NCBI GenBank assembly: GCA_021847385.1
Contig: JAJZTV010000119.1
Span: 1-6,382 of the forward strand
Origin: Pseudomonadota bacterium
GTDB taxonomy: Bacteria; Pseudomonadota; Gammaproteobacteria; Burkholderiales; Thiobacillaceae
Length of the DNA stretch: 6,382 bases
Direction of reading: 5' to 3'
In this document: positions 1-5,671 of the stretch, piece after piece
How the letters are laid out: each line of letters begins with the position of its first letter
Position numbering within the stretch: position 1 is the stretch's first letter
Program-made: the position numbers and the translations under genes
Notes under the pieces: model-generated
Seen by the model: only the letters and a program-made list of their open reading frames with translations
Told to the model about the DNA's origin: nothing
Database searches by the model: none

Positions 1-1
1 T

Positions 2-382
2 CCGATCTCGTGTATTCGCTGTTCCACCTGCGTGCGTGCCTGCCCGGTCGGGCTGCTGCCGCTGGAGATGGCGACCCGCATCCGGGCCGCCGACCTGGAC
101 GCCGCCATCGGCCTGGGACTGAAGGACTGTATCGCCTGCGGCTCGTGTTCTTATGTCTGCCCGGCCCATATCCCCTTGGTGCATTACTTCAACTATGCCA
201 AGGGCGAACTCTCGGCACGGGAGCGGGCCAAGCTCAAGCAAGAGGCCACCAAGAAACTGGCCGATGACCGCAGCGCGCGCATGGAACGCATCGCACGCGA
301 ACGGGAAGAGGCCGCGGCCCGCCGGCGCGCAGCCAAGGAGGCGACCGAGGCCGCGAAGAAAGCCGTGGAGGTGACAGCATGA
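2..382 (+). CDS. rnfC: RnfC, electron-transfer subunit of the Rnf complex (3' end only)
   Basis: This is the C-terminal 126 residues of RnfC, open at the left edge. RnfC is the peripheral subunit that passes electrons between NAD(H) and the membrane part of the Rnf complex through two [4Fe-4S] clusters. Both cluster motifs are visible as CxxCxxCxxxCP: the first has cysteines encoded at 11, 20, 29 and 41, the second at 128, 137, 146 and 158 (CIACGSCSYVCP). About 57 residues of highly charged Ala/Lys/Arg/Glu helix follow, probably coiled coil. This tail is much shorter than the long Ala/Lys-rich extension of enterobacterial RsxC. The flavin- and NADH-binding domains are outside the window. The stop codon overlaps the rnfD start (ATGA), so the two are probably translationally coupled. 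Identity is secure from the twin ferredoxin motif and the genes that follow. Confidence 0.95.
   Translation, partial: PISCIRCSTCVRACPVGLLPLEMATRIRAADLDAAIGLGLKDCIACGSCSYVCPAHIPLVHYFNYAKGELSARERAKLKQEATKKLADDRSARMERIAREREEAAARRRAAKEATEAAKKAVEVTA
367..373 (+). promoter_or_regulatory. Strong Shine-Dalgarno for rnfD inside the end of rnfC
   Basis: GGAGGTG lies 5 bases before the rnfD ATG at 379 and within the last codons of rnfC. It is close to a full anti-Shine-Dalgarno match. It fixes the rnfD start even though that start overlaps the rnfC stop by four bases. Confidence 0.8.
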
Positions 383-1455
383 GCCAACTCGCCCATTCGC
401 CGCACGCCCATGCCCCGGTCAGCGTGGGCAAGGTCATGGCCACGGTGATGCTGGCCCTGGTGCCGGCCACCTTGTTCGGTTTTTGGCTCTACGGCTGGCC
501 GGCGATCTTTCTGTGGACCCTGTGCGTGGCCTCGGCCCTGCTGGGCGAAGCGGCGGCCATGCAATTGCAGGGCCGCCCCGCCCGGCCCGCGCTGATGGAC
601 GGTTCGGCCCTGCTCACCGCCTGGCTGCTCGCGCTGTCGCTGCCGCCGTGGGCACCGTGGTGGATCGGCGCGATCGGCAGCCTGTTCGCGGTGGTGGTGA
701 CCAAGCAGGTGTTCGGCGGCCTGGGCCAGAACGTGTTCAATCCGGCCATGGCGGCACGGGTGATGTTGCTGATCTCCTTCCCGGTCGAGATGACCTTGTG
801 GACAGCGCCGGCGCCGATCACCGGCGCGCACGCACCGGCGTTCATGGAGGCCTGGCGCATCACCTTCGGCGGCGGTGCCTGGGATGCGATGACCAGCGCC
901 TCGCTGCTCGGCCACGTGAAAACCGAATTCACCCGCGGCGTCGACCTGCTGGGCAGCCTGCCCGGCTACTATGCCCCGCACGACAGCGCCTGGGGCCAGC
1001 GCGCCGGCAGCCTGGGCGAGACCTCGGCCCTGTTGCTGCTGCTCGGCGGGATTTTTCTGATCGCTCGCCGCATCGTCACCTGGCATGCCCCGGTCGCGAT
1101 GTTGCTCGGCGTGGCCGTGCCGGCCCTGATCGCCAACACGCTGGCCCCGGCGCACTACCTCGGCCCGCTGCCGCATCTGCTCTCCGGCGGCATCGTGCTC
1201 GGCGCGTTCTTCATCGCCACCGACCCGGTCACCTCGCCCAACACCGCAGCCGGCCAATTCATCTTCGGCCTGGGTTGCGGCTTGCTGACCTGGATCATTC
1301 GCACCTGGGGCGGTTACCCCGAGGGCGTGGCCTTCGCGGTGATGCTGATGAACGCCGCCACGCCGATGATCGATCTGTACGTGAAGCCGCGCATCTACGG
1401 CCGCAACCGCAAGGGCCAGTCGCTGCCGGCGGCGCCGTCGAAGAAAGAGGCATGA
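379..1455 (+). CDS. rnfD: RnfD, integral membrane subunit carrying covalent FMN
   Basis: RnfD (358 aa) is an inner-membrane subunit of the Rnf complex in the NqrB/RnfD family. It is thought to take part in coupling electron transfer to ion movement through a phosphoester-linked FMN. The family hallmarks are visible: the PPWAPWW segment (about residues 89-95), GGLGQNVFNPAM (113-124), LLSGGIVLGAFFIATDPVT (267-285) and GGYPEGVAFAVMLMNAATP (311-329), separated by many hydrophobic helices. Length matches the roughly 350 aa usual for the family. The flavinylation motif lies at residues 169-175 (DAMTSAS), with Ser175 (codon 901-903) where most homologues, including E. coli RsxD, have Thr. The start is set by the strong Shine-Dalgarno at 367-373. 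rnfG begins one base after the stop. FMN attachment would need an ApbE-type transferase, which is not in this window. Confidence 0.96.
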   Translation: MSQLAHSPHAHAPVSVGKVMATVMLALVPATLFGFWLYGWPAIFLWTLCVASALLGEAAAMQLQGRPARPALMDGSALLTAWLLALSLPPWAPWWIGAIGSLFAVVVTKQVFGGLGQNVFNPAMAARVMLLISFPVEMTLWTAPAPITGAHAPAFMEAWRITFGGGAWDAMTSASLLGHVKTEFTRGVDLLGSLPGYYAPHDSAWGQRAGSLGETSALLLLLGGIFLIARRIVTWHAPVAMLLGVAVPALIANTLAPAHYLGPLPHLLSGGIVLGAFFIATDPVTSPNTAAGQFIFGLGCGLLTWIIRTWGGYPEGVAFAVMLMNAATPMIDLYVKPRIYGRNRKGQSLPAAPSKKEA

Positions 1456-1456
1456 A

Positions 1457-2128
1457 ATGGGGCTCGATCAACTGCGCGGCAAACTCGCTTACCAAGGCCT
1501 ACTGCTGGGCGGCGTGGCGCTGCTGACCGGCGCAGCACTGGTCCTGGCCGACCGGGCCACCTTGGCCGACATCAAGAGCGCCCAGGCCGCGGACATGAAG
1601 CAATCCCTGGCGCAGGTGCTGCCGGGGCAATACGACAACGACCTGCTGCAAGACACCGTCAGCCTGCCCGGGCCCGAGGGCGAGGTCACGGTCTATCGCG
1701 CCCGCCGGGCCGGCCGGGTGGAGGCCGTGGTGTTCCAGGTGCAGGGCCATGGCTATGCCGGGCCGGTGGTCAGCATGATGGGCGTCGACCGCGACGGCCG
1801 CGTGCTCGGGGTGCGGGTGATCCAGCACAAGGAAACCCCCGGCCTGGGCGACAAGGTCGAACCGGCGAAGGCCGACTGGATCCACAGTTTCGAACACCGT
1901 TTTCTCGGCGACCCGCCCGCCGACAAATGGGCGGTGAAGAAAGACGGCGGCGTGTTCGACCAATTCACCGGTGCGACGATCACCCCGCGCGCCGTGGTGA
2001 ATTCGGTCAAGGGCGGCCTGGTGTTTTTCCAGAAGGAGCGGGCCCGGCTGCTGGACGAAGGCGGCGGCGCCGTGGCCGCCCTGCCGAGGCCGTCGCTCTC
2101 CGGCAACACCGCCACCAAGATGGAATGA
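1457..2128 (+). CDS. rnfG: RnfG, membrane-anchored FMN-binding subunit
   Basis: RnfG (223 aa) belongs to the NqrC/RnfG family. It is anchored by one N-terminal helix (about residues 12-31, LLLGGVALLTGAALVL region), with an FMN-binding domain predicted on the periplasmic side. The signature is complete: HKETPGLGDKVE (124-135), then WAVKKDGG (158-165) and DQFTGAT (168-174). Thr174 is the expected FMN-phosphoester residue, the same position as in E. coli RsxG. The start is preceded by AGAGG at 1446-1450, six bases upstream, and only one base separates it from the rnfD stop. The C-terminal 20-odd residues (after about 200) are Gly/Ala/Pro-rich and look disordered. Its role is one step of the electron relay through the complex. 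Confidence 0.97.
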   Translation: MGLDQLRGKLAYQGLLLGGVALLTGAALVLADRATLADIKSAQAADMKQSLAQVLPGQYDNDLLQDTVSLPGPEGEVTVYRARRAGRVEAVVFQVQGHGYAGPVVSMMGVDRDGRVLGVRVIQHKETPGLGDKVEPAKADWIHSFEHRFLGDPPADKWAVKKDGGVFDQFTGATITPRAVVNSVKGGLVFFQKERARLLDEGGGAVAALPRPSLSGNTATKME

Positions 2129-2138
2129 GGAACCCGCG

Positions 2139-2819
2139 ATGAGCAAGCAATACACACGCATCACCAAGGACGGCCTGTGGGACAACAACATCGTGTTCGC
2201 CCAGATCCTCGGCATGTGCCCGACCATGGCGGTCACCGGCTCGGCCACCAACGGCCTGGGCATGGGCCTCGCCACCACCGCCGTGCTGGTGGCCGCCAAC
2301 GCGCTGGTGTCCGCCGTGCGCAACCTGGTCAGTCCGGATGTGCGCATCCCGGTCTACATCGTCATCATCGCCACCCTGGTGACCTTGGTCGATGTCAGCC
2401 TCAACGCCTGGGCCCATGACTTGTACAAGGTGCTGGGTTTGTATATCGCCTTGATCGTCGCCAACTGCGCGGTGCTGGGCCGGGCCGAGGCCTTCGCCCA
2501 GAAGGTCGGCATCGCGCCGGCGGCGATGGACGGCCTGATGATGGGCCTGGGTTTCACCTTCGCCCTGACCCTGATCGGCGGCATCCGCGAGATGATCGGC
2601 GCCGGCACCCTGTTCGCCAATGCCCACCTGCTGTTGGGTTCCGGCTTCGCCTTCCTGGAGACCACGGTCATCCCCGAATACAAGGGTTACCTGTTGATGA
2701 TCCTGCCGCCCGGCGGTTTCCTGGTGCTGGGCTTCCTGCTGGCCGGCAAGCGCATCGTCGACAAAAGATTGGCCGAGCGCGCGGCCCTGGCCGCCACACC
2801 GCAAGCGGCACCGGTTTGA
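2139..2819 (+). CDS. rnfE: RnfE, integral membrane subunit of the Rnf complex
   Basis: RnfE (226 aa) is a polytopic inner-membrane protein of the NqrD/RnfE family. It pairs with RnfA (not in the window); in the related Nqr and Rnf complexes such a pair holds an iron-sulfur centre within the membrane. The two diagnostic half-motifs are present: ILGMCPTMAVTGSATNGLGMG, with Cys27, and NCAVLGRAEAFA, with Cys110. These are the conserved cysteines expected to bind the intramembrane cluster. About six hydrophobic helices are readable, and GGIREMIGAGTLF (147-159) is also typical. GAGGA at 2127-2131 overlaps the rnfG stop and lies seven bases before the ATG, so rnfG and rnfE are co-translated. Length and end are normal for the family. 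Confidence 0.97.
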   Translation: MSKQYTRITKDGLWDNNIVFAQILGMCPTMAVTGSATNGLGMGLATTAVLVAANALVSAVRNLVSPDVRIPVYIVIIATLVTLVDVSLNAWAHDLYKVLGLYIALIVANCAVLGRAEAFAQKVGIAPAAMDGLMMGLGFTFALTLIGGIREMIGAGTLFANAHLLLGSGFAFLETTVIPEYKGYLLMILPPGGFLVLGFLLAGKRIVDKRLAERAALAATPQAAPV

Positions 2820-2846
2820 TCGCCCGGGACGACAGAGGAGTCGAAC

Positions 2847-3131
2847 ATGCAAGTCGCCATCGCCTATTCGGAACCGGTCCAGCAGGTCTGGCTGCGCATC
2901 GAGGTGCCGGAGGAAAGCACGGTGCAGGAGGCCATCGAGCGCTCCGGCATCCTGCGCCTGTTTCCCCACATCGATCTGGACGCGCATAAGGTCGGCGTGT
3001 TCGGCAAGCTGGCCAAGCTGGACGCCAAGTTGCAGCCGGGCGACCGGGTCGAGATCTATCGCGGCATCACGGCCGACCCGAAGACCGTGCCGCGCCGGCG
3101 GATGAACGACGACGACGAAGACGACGATTAA
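2847..3131 (+). CDS. rnfH: RnfH family small ubiquitin-fold protein
   Basis: This 94-aa protein matches the RnfH (UPF0125) family: an N-terminal beta strand (QVAIAYSEP), TVQEAIERSGIL (25-36), DLDAHKVGVFGKLAKLDAKL (43-62), then GDRVEIYRGITADPKTVPRRR (65-85). The fold is the ubiquitin-like beta-grasp. The family commonly closes rnf operons, but its biochemical role is unsettled; it is probably accessory to Rnf assembly or Fe-S delivery. AGAGGAG at 2834-2840 is a good Shine-Dalgarno six bases before the ATG. The last seven residues are all Asp or Glu, encoded largely by GAC repeats; this acidic tail extends past the usual Arg-rich end. The gene is last on the + strand, and its TAA overlaps the stop of the convergent regulator gene. 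Confidence 0.93.
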   Translation: MQVAIAYSEPVQQVWLRIEVPEESTVQEAIERSGILRLFPHIDLDAHKVGVFGKLAKLDAKLQPGDRVEIYRGITADPKTVPRRRMNDDDEDDD

Positions 3132-3586
3132 CGCGGCACAAGGGTCGCCAAGGACAAGGCGCCCAGACTGCCTCGACCGCTATTGATCGCTTGGGCCAAC
3201 TTGGCCAGGCTGTGCTCTTCCAAAATGCGGAAGAGTTGTTCCTTGATCGGCCGCCAGCGTTTATGCATCGCACACGCGGTTTCGTCCGAGCATTTTTTGA
3301 GGCCGAGCAGGCAATCCTGCTTCATCTCCACCCCCTCCACTTGCATGACGATCTCCAGCAGGCCGATCTGGCTGGCCGGACGCGCCAAACGAAAGCCGCC
3401 CAGGCGCCCCCGTACCGAATACACCATGCCCGCTTGCACCAGCCGGTTCAGCAGTTTGGCCAGATAAGGCCGAGGAATCGCCAAATCGGCCGCCATGCTG
3501 CGCGCCAAGACATACTGCCCCGGCGGCTGGCTGGCCAGATAGACCATGGCTTGAACGGCATATTGGCTGGATCGAGAAAAGATCAT
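3128..3586 (-). CDS. Rrf2-family (IscR-like) Fe-S cluster transcription regulator
   Basis: This predicted 152-aa regulator has an N-terminal winged helix-turn-helix: IFSRSSQYAVQAMVYLA at the start, then a recognition region with RPYLAKLLNRLVQAGMV (39-55) and the wing SVRGRLGGFRLARP (57-70). The C-terminal half carries three cysteines and a histidine, Cys92, Cys99, Cys105 and His108 (spacing CX6CX5CX2H). These nearly superpose on the [2Fe-2S] ligands of E. coli IscR (Cys92, Cys98, Cys104, His107). It should therefore sense Fe-S status, redox or NO through a bound cluster. The ATG at 3586 was chosen because it begins the family-conserved IFSRSSQYA. An in-frame TTG at 3652 falls within the predicted -35 box and an ATG at 3631 lies upstream of the predicted transcription start. 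No clear Shine-Dalgarno precedes the chosen start. The target genes are unknown; the adjacent rnf operon and its own promoter are candidates. Confidence 0.9.
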   Translation of the reverse strand: MIFSRSSQYAVQAMVYLASQPPGQYVLARSMAADLAIPRPYLAKLLNRLVQAGMVYSVRGRLGGFRLARPASQIGLLEIVMQVEGVEMKQDCLLGLKKCSDETACAMHKRWRPIKEQLFRILEEHSLAKLAQAINSGRGSLGALSLATLVPR

Positions 3587-3600
3587 GGCATGGGCAAGAA

Positions 3601-3630
3601 TGGCTTTGCTTATTCCATGAGCAATAGCCA
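3601..3630. promoter_or_regulatory. Inverted repeat upstream of the Rrf2 gene, probable operator
   Basis: The left arm TGGCTTTGCT (3601-3610) pairs with the right arm AGCAATAGCCA (3620-3630), with one bulged base and a 9-base spacer. The inner part can be extended by a T-G and an A-T pair. The repeat is 15-45 bases upstream of the regulator start and overlaps the predicted -10 and transcription start. Rrf2 proteins bind dyads as dimers and frequently autoregulate, so this is the natural operator candidate. I cannot match it to a known IscR or NsrR consensus. Confidence 0.5.
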
Positions 3631-3652
3631 TGCCACAACGCGCAGGCGTCAA
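3623..3652 (-). promoter_or_regulatory. Candidate sigma-70 promoter of the Rrf2 regulator gene
   Basis: Reading the minus strand, a TTGACG hexamer (3647-3652) is followed after 18 bases by GCTATT (3623-3628). This pair has a near-consensus -35 and a weak -10. Transcription would start near 3616, leaving about 30 bases before the ATG at 3586. The weak -10 lies inside the inverted repeat at 3601-3630, as expected for a controlled promoter. It was found by eye; the -10 matches only three of six consensus bases. Confidence 0.45.
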
Positions 3653-3686
3653 ACCCCGGCGCTACGGCACCCGGCCAGCGTCAGCG

Positions 3687-3704
3687 TTGTCGGAAAGCCG
3701 ACAA
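3687..3704. terminator. Perfect 7-bp hairpin between modC and the Rrf2 gene
   Basis: TTGTCGG (3687-3693), loop AAAG, CCGACAA (3698-3704) form a perfect stem. It is the second of two hairpins downstream of modC on the minus strand. No U-run follows in either direction, so it is not a canonical intrinsic terminator. It could mark the 3' end of the modBC transcript (Rho-dependent or processed). Confidence 0.35.
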
Positions 3705-3720
3705 TCCCATTCGAGCTTGT

Positions 3721-3740
3721 CGCCAAGAGCGCGCTTGGCG
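3721..3740. terminator. Perfect 7-bp GC-rich hairpin just after modC
   Basis: CGCCAAG (3721-3727) and CTTGGCG (3734-3740) are perfectly complementary around a six-base loop. On the minus strand the stem begins about 16 bases after the modC stop, the usual place for a 3'-end structure. No U-tract follows, so termination is only inferred; transcript stabilisation is an alternative. Apart from this hairpin, its neighbour at 3687-3704 and the Rrf2 promoter, nothing else is evident in 3587-3756. Confidence 0.35.
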
Positions 3741-3756
3741 CCGCGTGGAAAACCGG

Positions 3757-4836
3757 CTAGCCGATCAAGGCGACCGCCTTGACCTGCACCCAGAGCTGCA
3801 TGCCCGGTTGCAGACCGAGGCTGGCGGCGGAACGCTTGGTCAGCCGCGCCAGCAGCGGCGAGGCACCGACCTGCAGCCTCACCAGGGCCAAGGCCGGGTG
3901 GCTGTCGTCGCCGATCTCGGCCACCGTGCCGGGTAGGATGTTCTGAATGCTGGTGCCGGTGTGCGGCGCCAAGGCCAAGCTCACGTCGCGCGCCAGGACG
4001 CGCACCCGCACATGGCGCCCGAGTTCGGCGCCGCTGTCGCGGGTCCAGAACCGGCCGCCGGCGAACTCGACACAGGCCAGGTTCCATTCGGCGTCGCGCT
4101 CCACCACCACCGCGTCGAGTACCACGCCGGCATCCTCGCCCAAGCGGATCGGCAGGTCGATGCGCGCCAGGGTCTCGGTCAGCGGCCCGCTGGCCAGCGC
4201 GCGGCCGGCCTCGAGCACCACCAAGTGATCGGCCAGGTGCGCGACCTCGTCCGGCGCGTGGGTGACGTACAGCACCGGGATCGCCAACTCTTCGTGCAGG
4301 CGCTCCAGATAGGGCAGGATCTCCTGCTTGCGCTTGAGGTCCAGCGCCGCCAGCGGCTCGTCCATCAGCAGGATGCGCGGACTGACCGCCAGCGCGCGGG
4401 CGATGCCGACCCGCTGGCGCTCGCCGCCGGACAACCGACCGGGCCGGCGCTCAAGCAGATGGCCGATGCCGAGCAGATCGATGGCCTGGTCGAGCGGCAC
4501 CCGGCGCTCGCCGGCCGGCACCCGCTTGCGGCCGTATTCCAGATTGCGCCGCACGGTCAGATGCGGGAACAGGCTGGCCTCCTGGAAGACATAACCCAAC
4601 GGCCGCCGATGGGTCGGCACGAACCGGCCGCCGTCCTGCCAGACCTCGCCGTCGAAATCGAGCTGGCCGCCGGGCGCCCGTTCCAGCCCGGCGATACAGC
4701 GCAGCAGCGTGGTCTTGCCGGAACCGGATTGGCCGAACAAGGCAGTGACGCCGCGCCCCGGCAGGTCGAGCGCGACATCCAGCGCGAAGCCGGGCCAGTC
4801 CAGGCGAAAACGGGCGTGAATGCGTTTGTCGGTCAT
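3757..4836 (-). CDS. modC: ModC, ATP-binding subunit of molybdate ABC importer
   Basis: This 359-aa ATPase is expected to power molybdate uptake with the ModB permease on the cytoplasmic face of the inner membrane. It has Walker A GQSGSGKTT (35-43), Q-loop Gln85, signature LSGGERQRV (135-143), Walker B ILLMDEP (155-161), D-loop AALD (163-166) and the H-loop His193. A C-terminal regulatory TOBE/Mop-type domain occupies roughly residues 295-357, starting GTSIQNILPGTVAEIG; this domain and the 350-360 aa length distinguish ModC from generic ABC ATPases. The ATG at 4836 overlaps the modB stop (ATGA), indicating coupling. A long same-frame extension upstream of this ATG was ignored because it runs through modB in another frame. 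Tungstate or a related oxyanion cannot be excluded as substrate. Confidence 0.92.
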   Translation of the reverse strand: MTDKRIHARFRLDWPGFALDVALDLPGRGVTALFGQSGSGKTTLLRCIAGLERAPGGQLDFDGEVWQDGGRFVPTHRRPLGYVFQEASLFPHLTVRRNLEYGRKRVPAGERRVPLDQAIDLLGIGHLLERRPGRLSGGERQRVGIARALAVSPRILLMDEPLAALDLKRKQEILPYLERLHEELAIPVLYVTHAPDEVAHLADHLVVLEAGRALASGPLTETLARIDLPIRLGEDAGVVLDAVVVERDAEWNLACVEFAGGRFWTRDSGAELGRHVRVRVLARDVSLALAPHTGTSIQNILPGTVAEIGDDSHPALALVRLQVGASPLLARLTKRSAASLGLQPGMQLWVQVKAVALIG

Positions 4837-5507
4837 GGCCGTTTCCGGTTCGGGTTGAAGGCATACAGCGCCAAGAGCACGACGAAGGAGAAGGCCAGCA
4901 TGCCGGCCGACAACCCGTGGGCCTGGGTGTATTCCAAGGCCTCGACGTGGTCGTAGATCTGCACCGACACCACGCGGGTCTCGTCCGGGATGTTGCCGCC
5001 GATCATCAGCACCACGCCGAATTCGCCGACGGTATGGGCGAAGCCGAGGATCGCCGCGGTCAGATAGCCGGGCCGGGCCAGCGGCAACACCACGGTGAAG
5101 AAGCAGTCCAAGGGCGACGCGCGCAGCGTGGCCGCCGCCTCCAGCGGCCGCTCGCCGATGGCCTCGAACGCGTTCTGCAAGGGCTGCACGACGAAGGGCA
5201 TGGAATAGAGCACCGAGGCGACGACCAGGCCCCAGAAGGTGAACGGCAGCAGGCCAAGGCCGAGGGCCTGGGTCAACTGGCCGACCGGGCCGTTGGGCCC
5301 AAGCGCAATCAAGAGATAAAAGCCGATCACGGTCGGCGGCAAGACCAGCGGCAGCGCAACCAGCGCGCCGATCGGCGCCTTCAACCAGGACCGGCTGCGC
5401 GCCAGCCACCAGGCGATGGGCGTGCCGATGAGCAGCAGCAGCGCGGTGGTCACTGTCGCCAGCTCGAGGGTCAAACGGATTGCGGAGAGGTCGCCGGGGC
5501 TCAGCAC
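4833..5507 (-). CDS. modB: ModB, permease subunit of molybdate ABC importer
   Basis: This 224-aa polytopic membrane protein resembles ModB (E. coli ModB is about 229 aa). Hydrophobic helices are readable near residues 13-35, 44-66, 87-108, 137-157 and 196-216. PLVLPPTVIGFYLL (53-66) is a typical ModB/CysT stretch. The EAA loop that docks on the ATPase runs about 123-147, starting EAAATLRAS and ending LPLARPG. GEFG (161-164) and NIPDETR (172-178) match the conserved ModB region. The start is a GTG at 5507; an in-frame TGA at 5517-5519 excludes anything longer, and alignment by memory to E. coli ModB fits this start. No good Shine-Dalgarno precedes it. No modA lies upstream; the divergent secreted-protein gene begins 172 bases away. 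The stop overlaps the modC start. Confidence 0.9.
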   Translation of the reverse strand: MLSPGDLSAIRLTLELATVTTALLLLIGTPIAWWLARSRSWLKAPIGALVALPLVLPPTVIGFYLLIALGPNGPVGQLTQALGLGLLPFTFWGLVVASVLYSMPFVVQPLQNAFEAIGERPLEAAATLRASPLDCFFTVVLPLARPGYLTAAILGFAHTVGEFGVVLMIGGNIPDETRVVSVQIYDHVEALEYTQAHGLSAGMLAFSFVVLLALYAFNPNRKRP

Positions 5508-5602
5508 GGCAGATCGTCAAACATGGCCATGGCATGGATGATAGCGCGCAGCACGGCACCGCCTCGAATCGAAATGGCTTGGCTATCGAACAAGCTTGGC
5601 CG
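5508..5602. other. Left part of the divergent intergenic region, modB leader
   Basis: This stretch should contain the modBC promoter. On the minus strand TATCAT (5538-5543) is a five-of-six -10 match about 30 bases before the GTG, but I see no convincing -35 at 16-18 bases. A perfect 10-base palindrome CATGGCCATG (5522-5531) lies close to the modB start. I could not recognise a ModE-type operator. No open frame here looks coding. Confidence 0.4.
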
Positions 5603-5631
5603 GTGTCATTTTTGCGTCATTTTGCCGTCAT
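5603..5631 (+). promoter_or_regulatory. Pho box: three PhoB-type direct repeats at 11-bp period
   Basis: GTGTCAT (5603-5609), GCGTCAT (5614-5620) and CCGTCAT (5625-5631) are separated by T-rich four-base spacers TTTT and TTTG. The PhoB consensus is a seven-base CTGTCAT-like unit plus a four-base AT-rich spacer. The units here match at 6, 5 and 6 of 7 bases with exact 11-bp phasing. The last repeat ends 10 bases before the -10-like TAGACT, the layout of PhoB-activated promoters where the box replaces the -35. The orientation drives the gene at 5680. Confidence 0.8.
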
Positions 5632-5641
5632 GCCCCACCCC

Positions 5642-5647
5642 TAGACT
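5642..5647 (+). promoter_or_regulatory. -10 hexamer of the PhoB-type promoter
   Basis: TAGACT matches the -10 consensus at four of six positions and begins 10 bases after the final Pho repeat. Predicted transcription start is near 5654, giving a leader of about 26 bases that carries the ribosome binding site. There is no recognisable -35, as expected for an activator-dependent promoter. Confidence 0.55.
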
Positions 5648-5666
5648 GCACTCCCCCTTACCACTC

Positions 5667-5671
5667 TGGAG
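5667..5671 (+). promoter_or_regulatory. Shine-Dalgarno setting the start at 5680
   Basis: TGGAG lies eight bases before the ATG at 5680. It supports that start, which also gives a well-formed signal peptide. Confidence 0.6.

Noticed and set aside
193..1257. Long open frame (354 codons) on the minus strand, antisense to rnfC/rnfD
   Set aside because: It is a by-product of GC-rich codon bias opposite a clear rnfD. Its translation is low-complexity, rich in Gly, Arg, Gln and His, with no recognisable domain.
2007..2987. Long minus-strand open frame (326 codons) across rnfG, rnfE and rnfH
   Set aside because: It crosses three well-supported genes, gives a Gln/His/Gly-rich translation and shows no family motif.
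3142..3164. Imperfect hairpin (GGGTCGCC with GGCGCCC) just after rnfH, possible terminator
   Set aside because: It has a bulge, lies inside the convergent regulator's coding sequence and has no U-run, so it is not convincing as a terminator.
3194..3206. 13-base palindrome GGCCAA-C-TTGGCC
   Set aside because: It is within the regulator's coding region, encodes ordinary residues, and is the sort of short GC-rich dyad expected by chance.
3587..3652. N-terminal extension of the Rrf2 regulator from a TTG at 3652 or ATG at 3631
   Set aside because: The family-conserved N-terminus begins at the ATG at 3586, and the extension overlaps the predicted promoter and inverted repeat.
4837..5559. In-frame upstream extension of modC giving a 600-residue protein
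   Set aside because: The extension is an out-of-frame reading of modB with Arg/Ala-rich sequence. ModC homology begins at the ATG at 4836.
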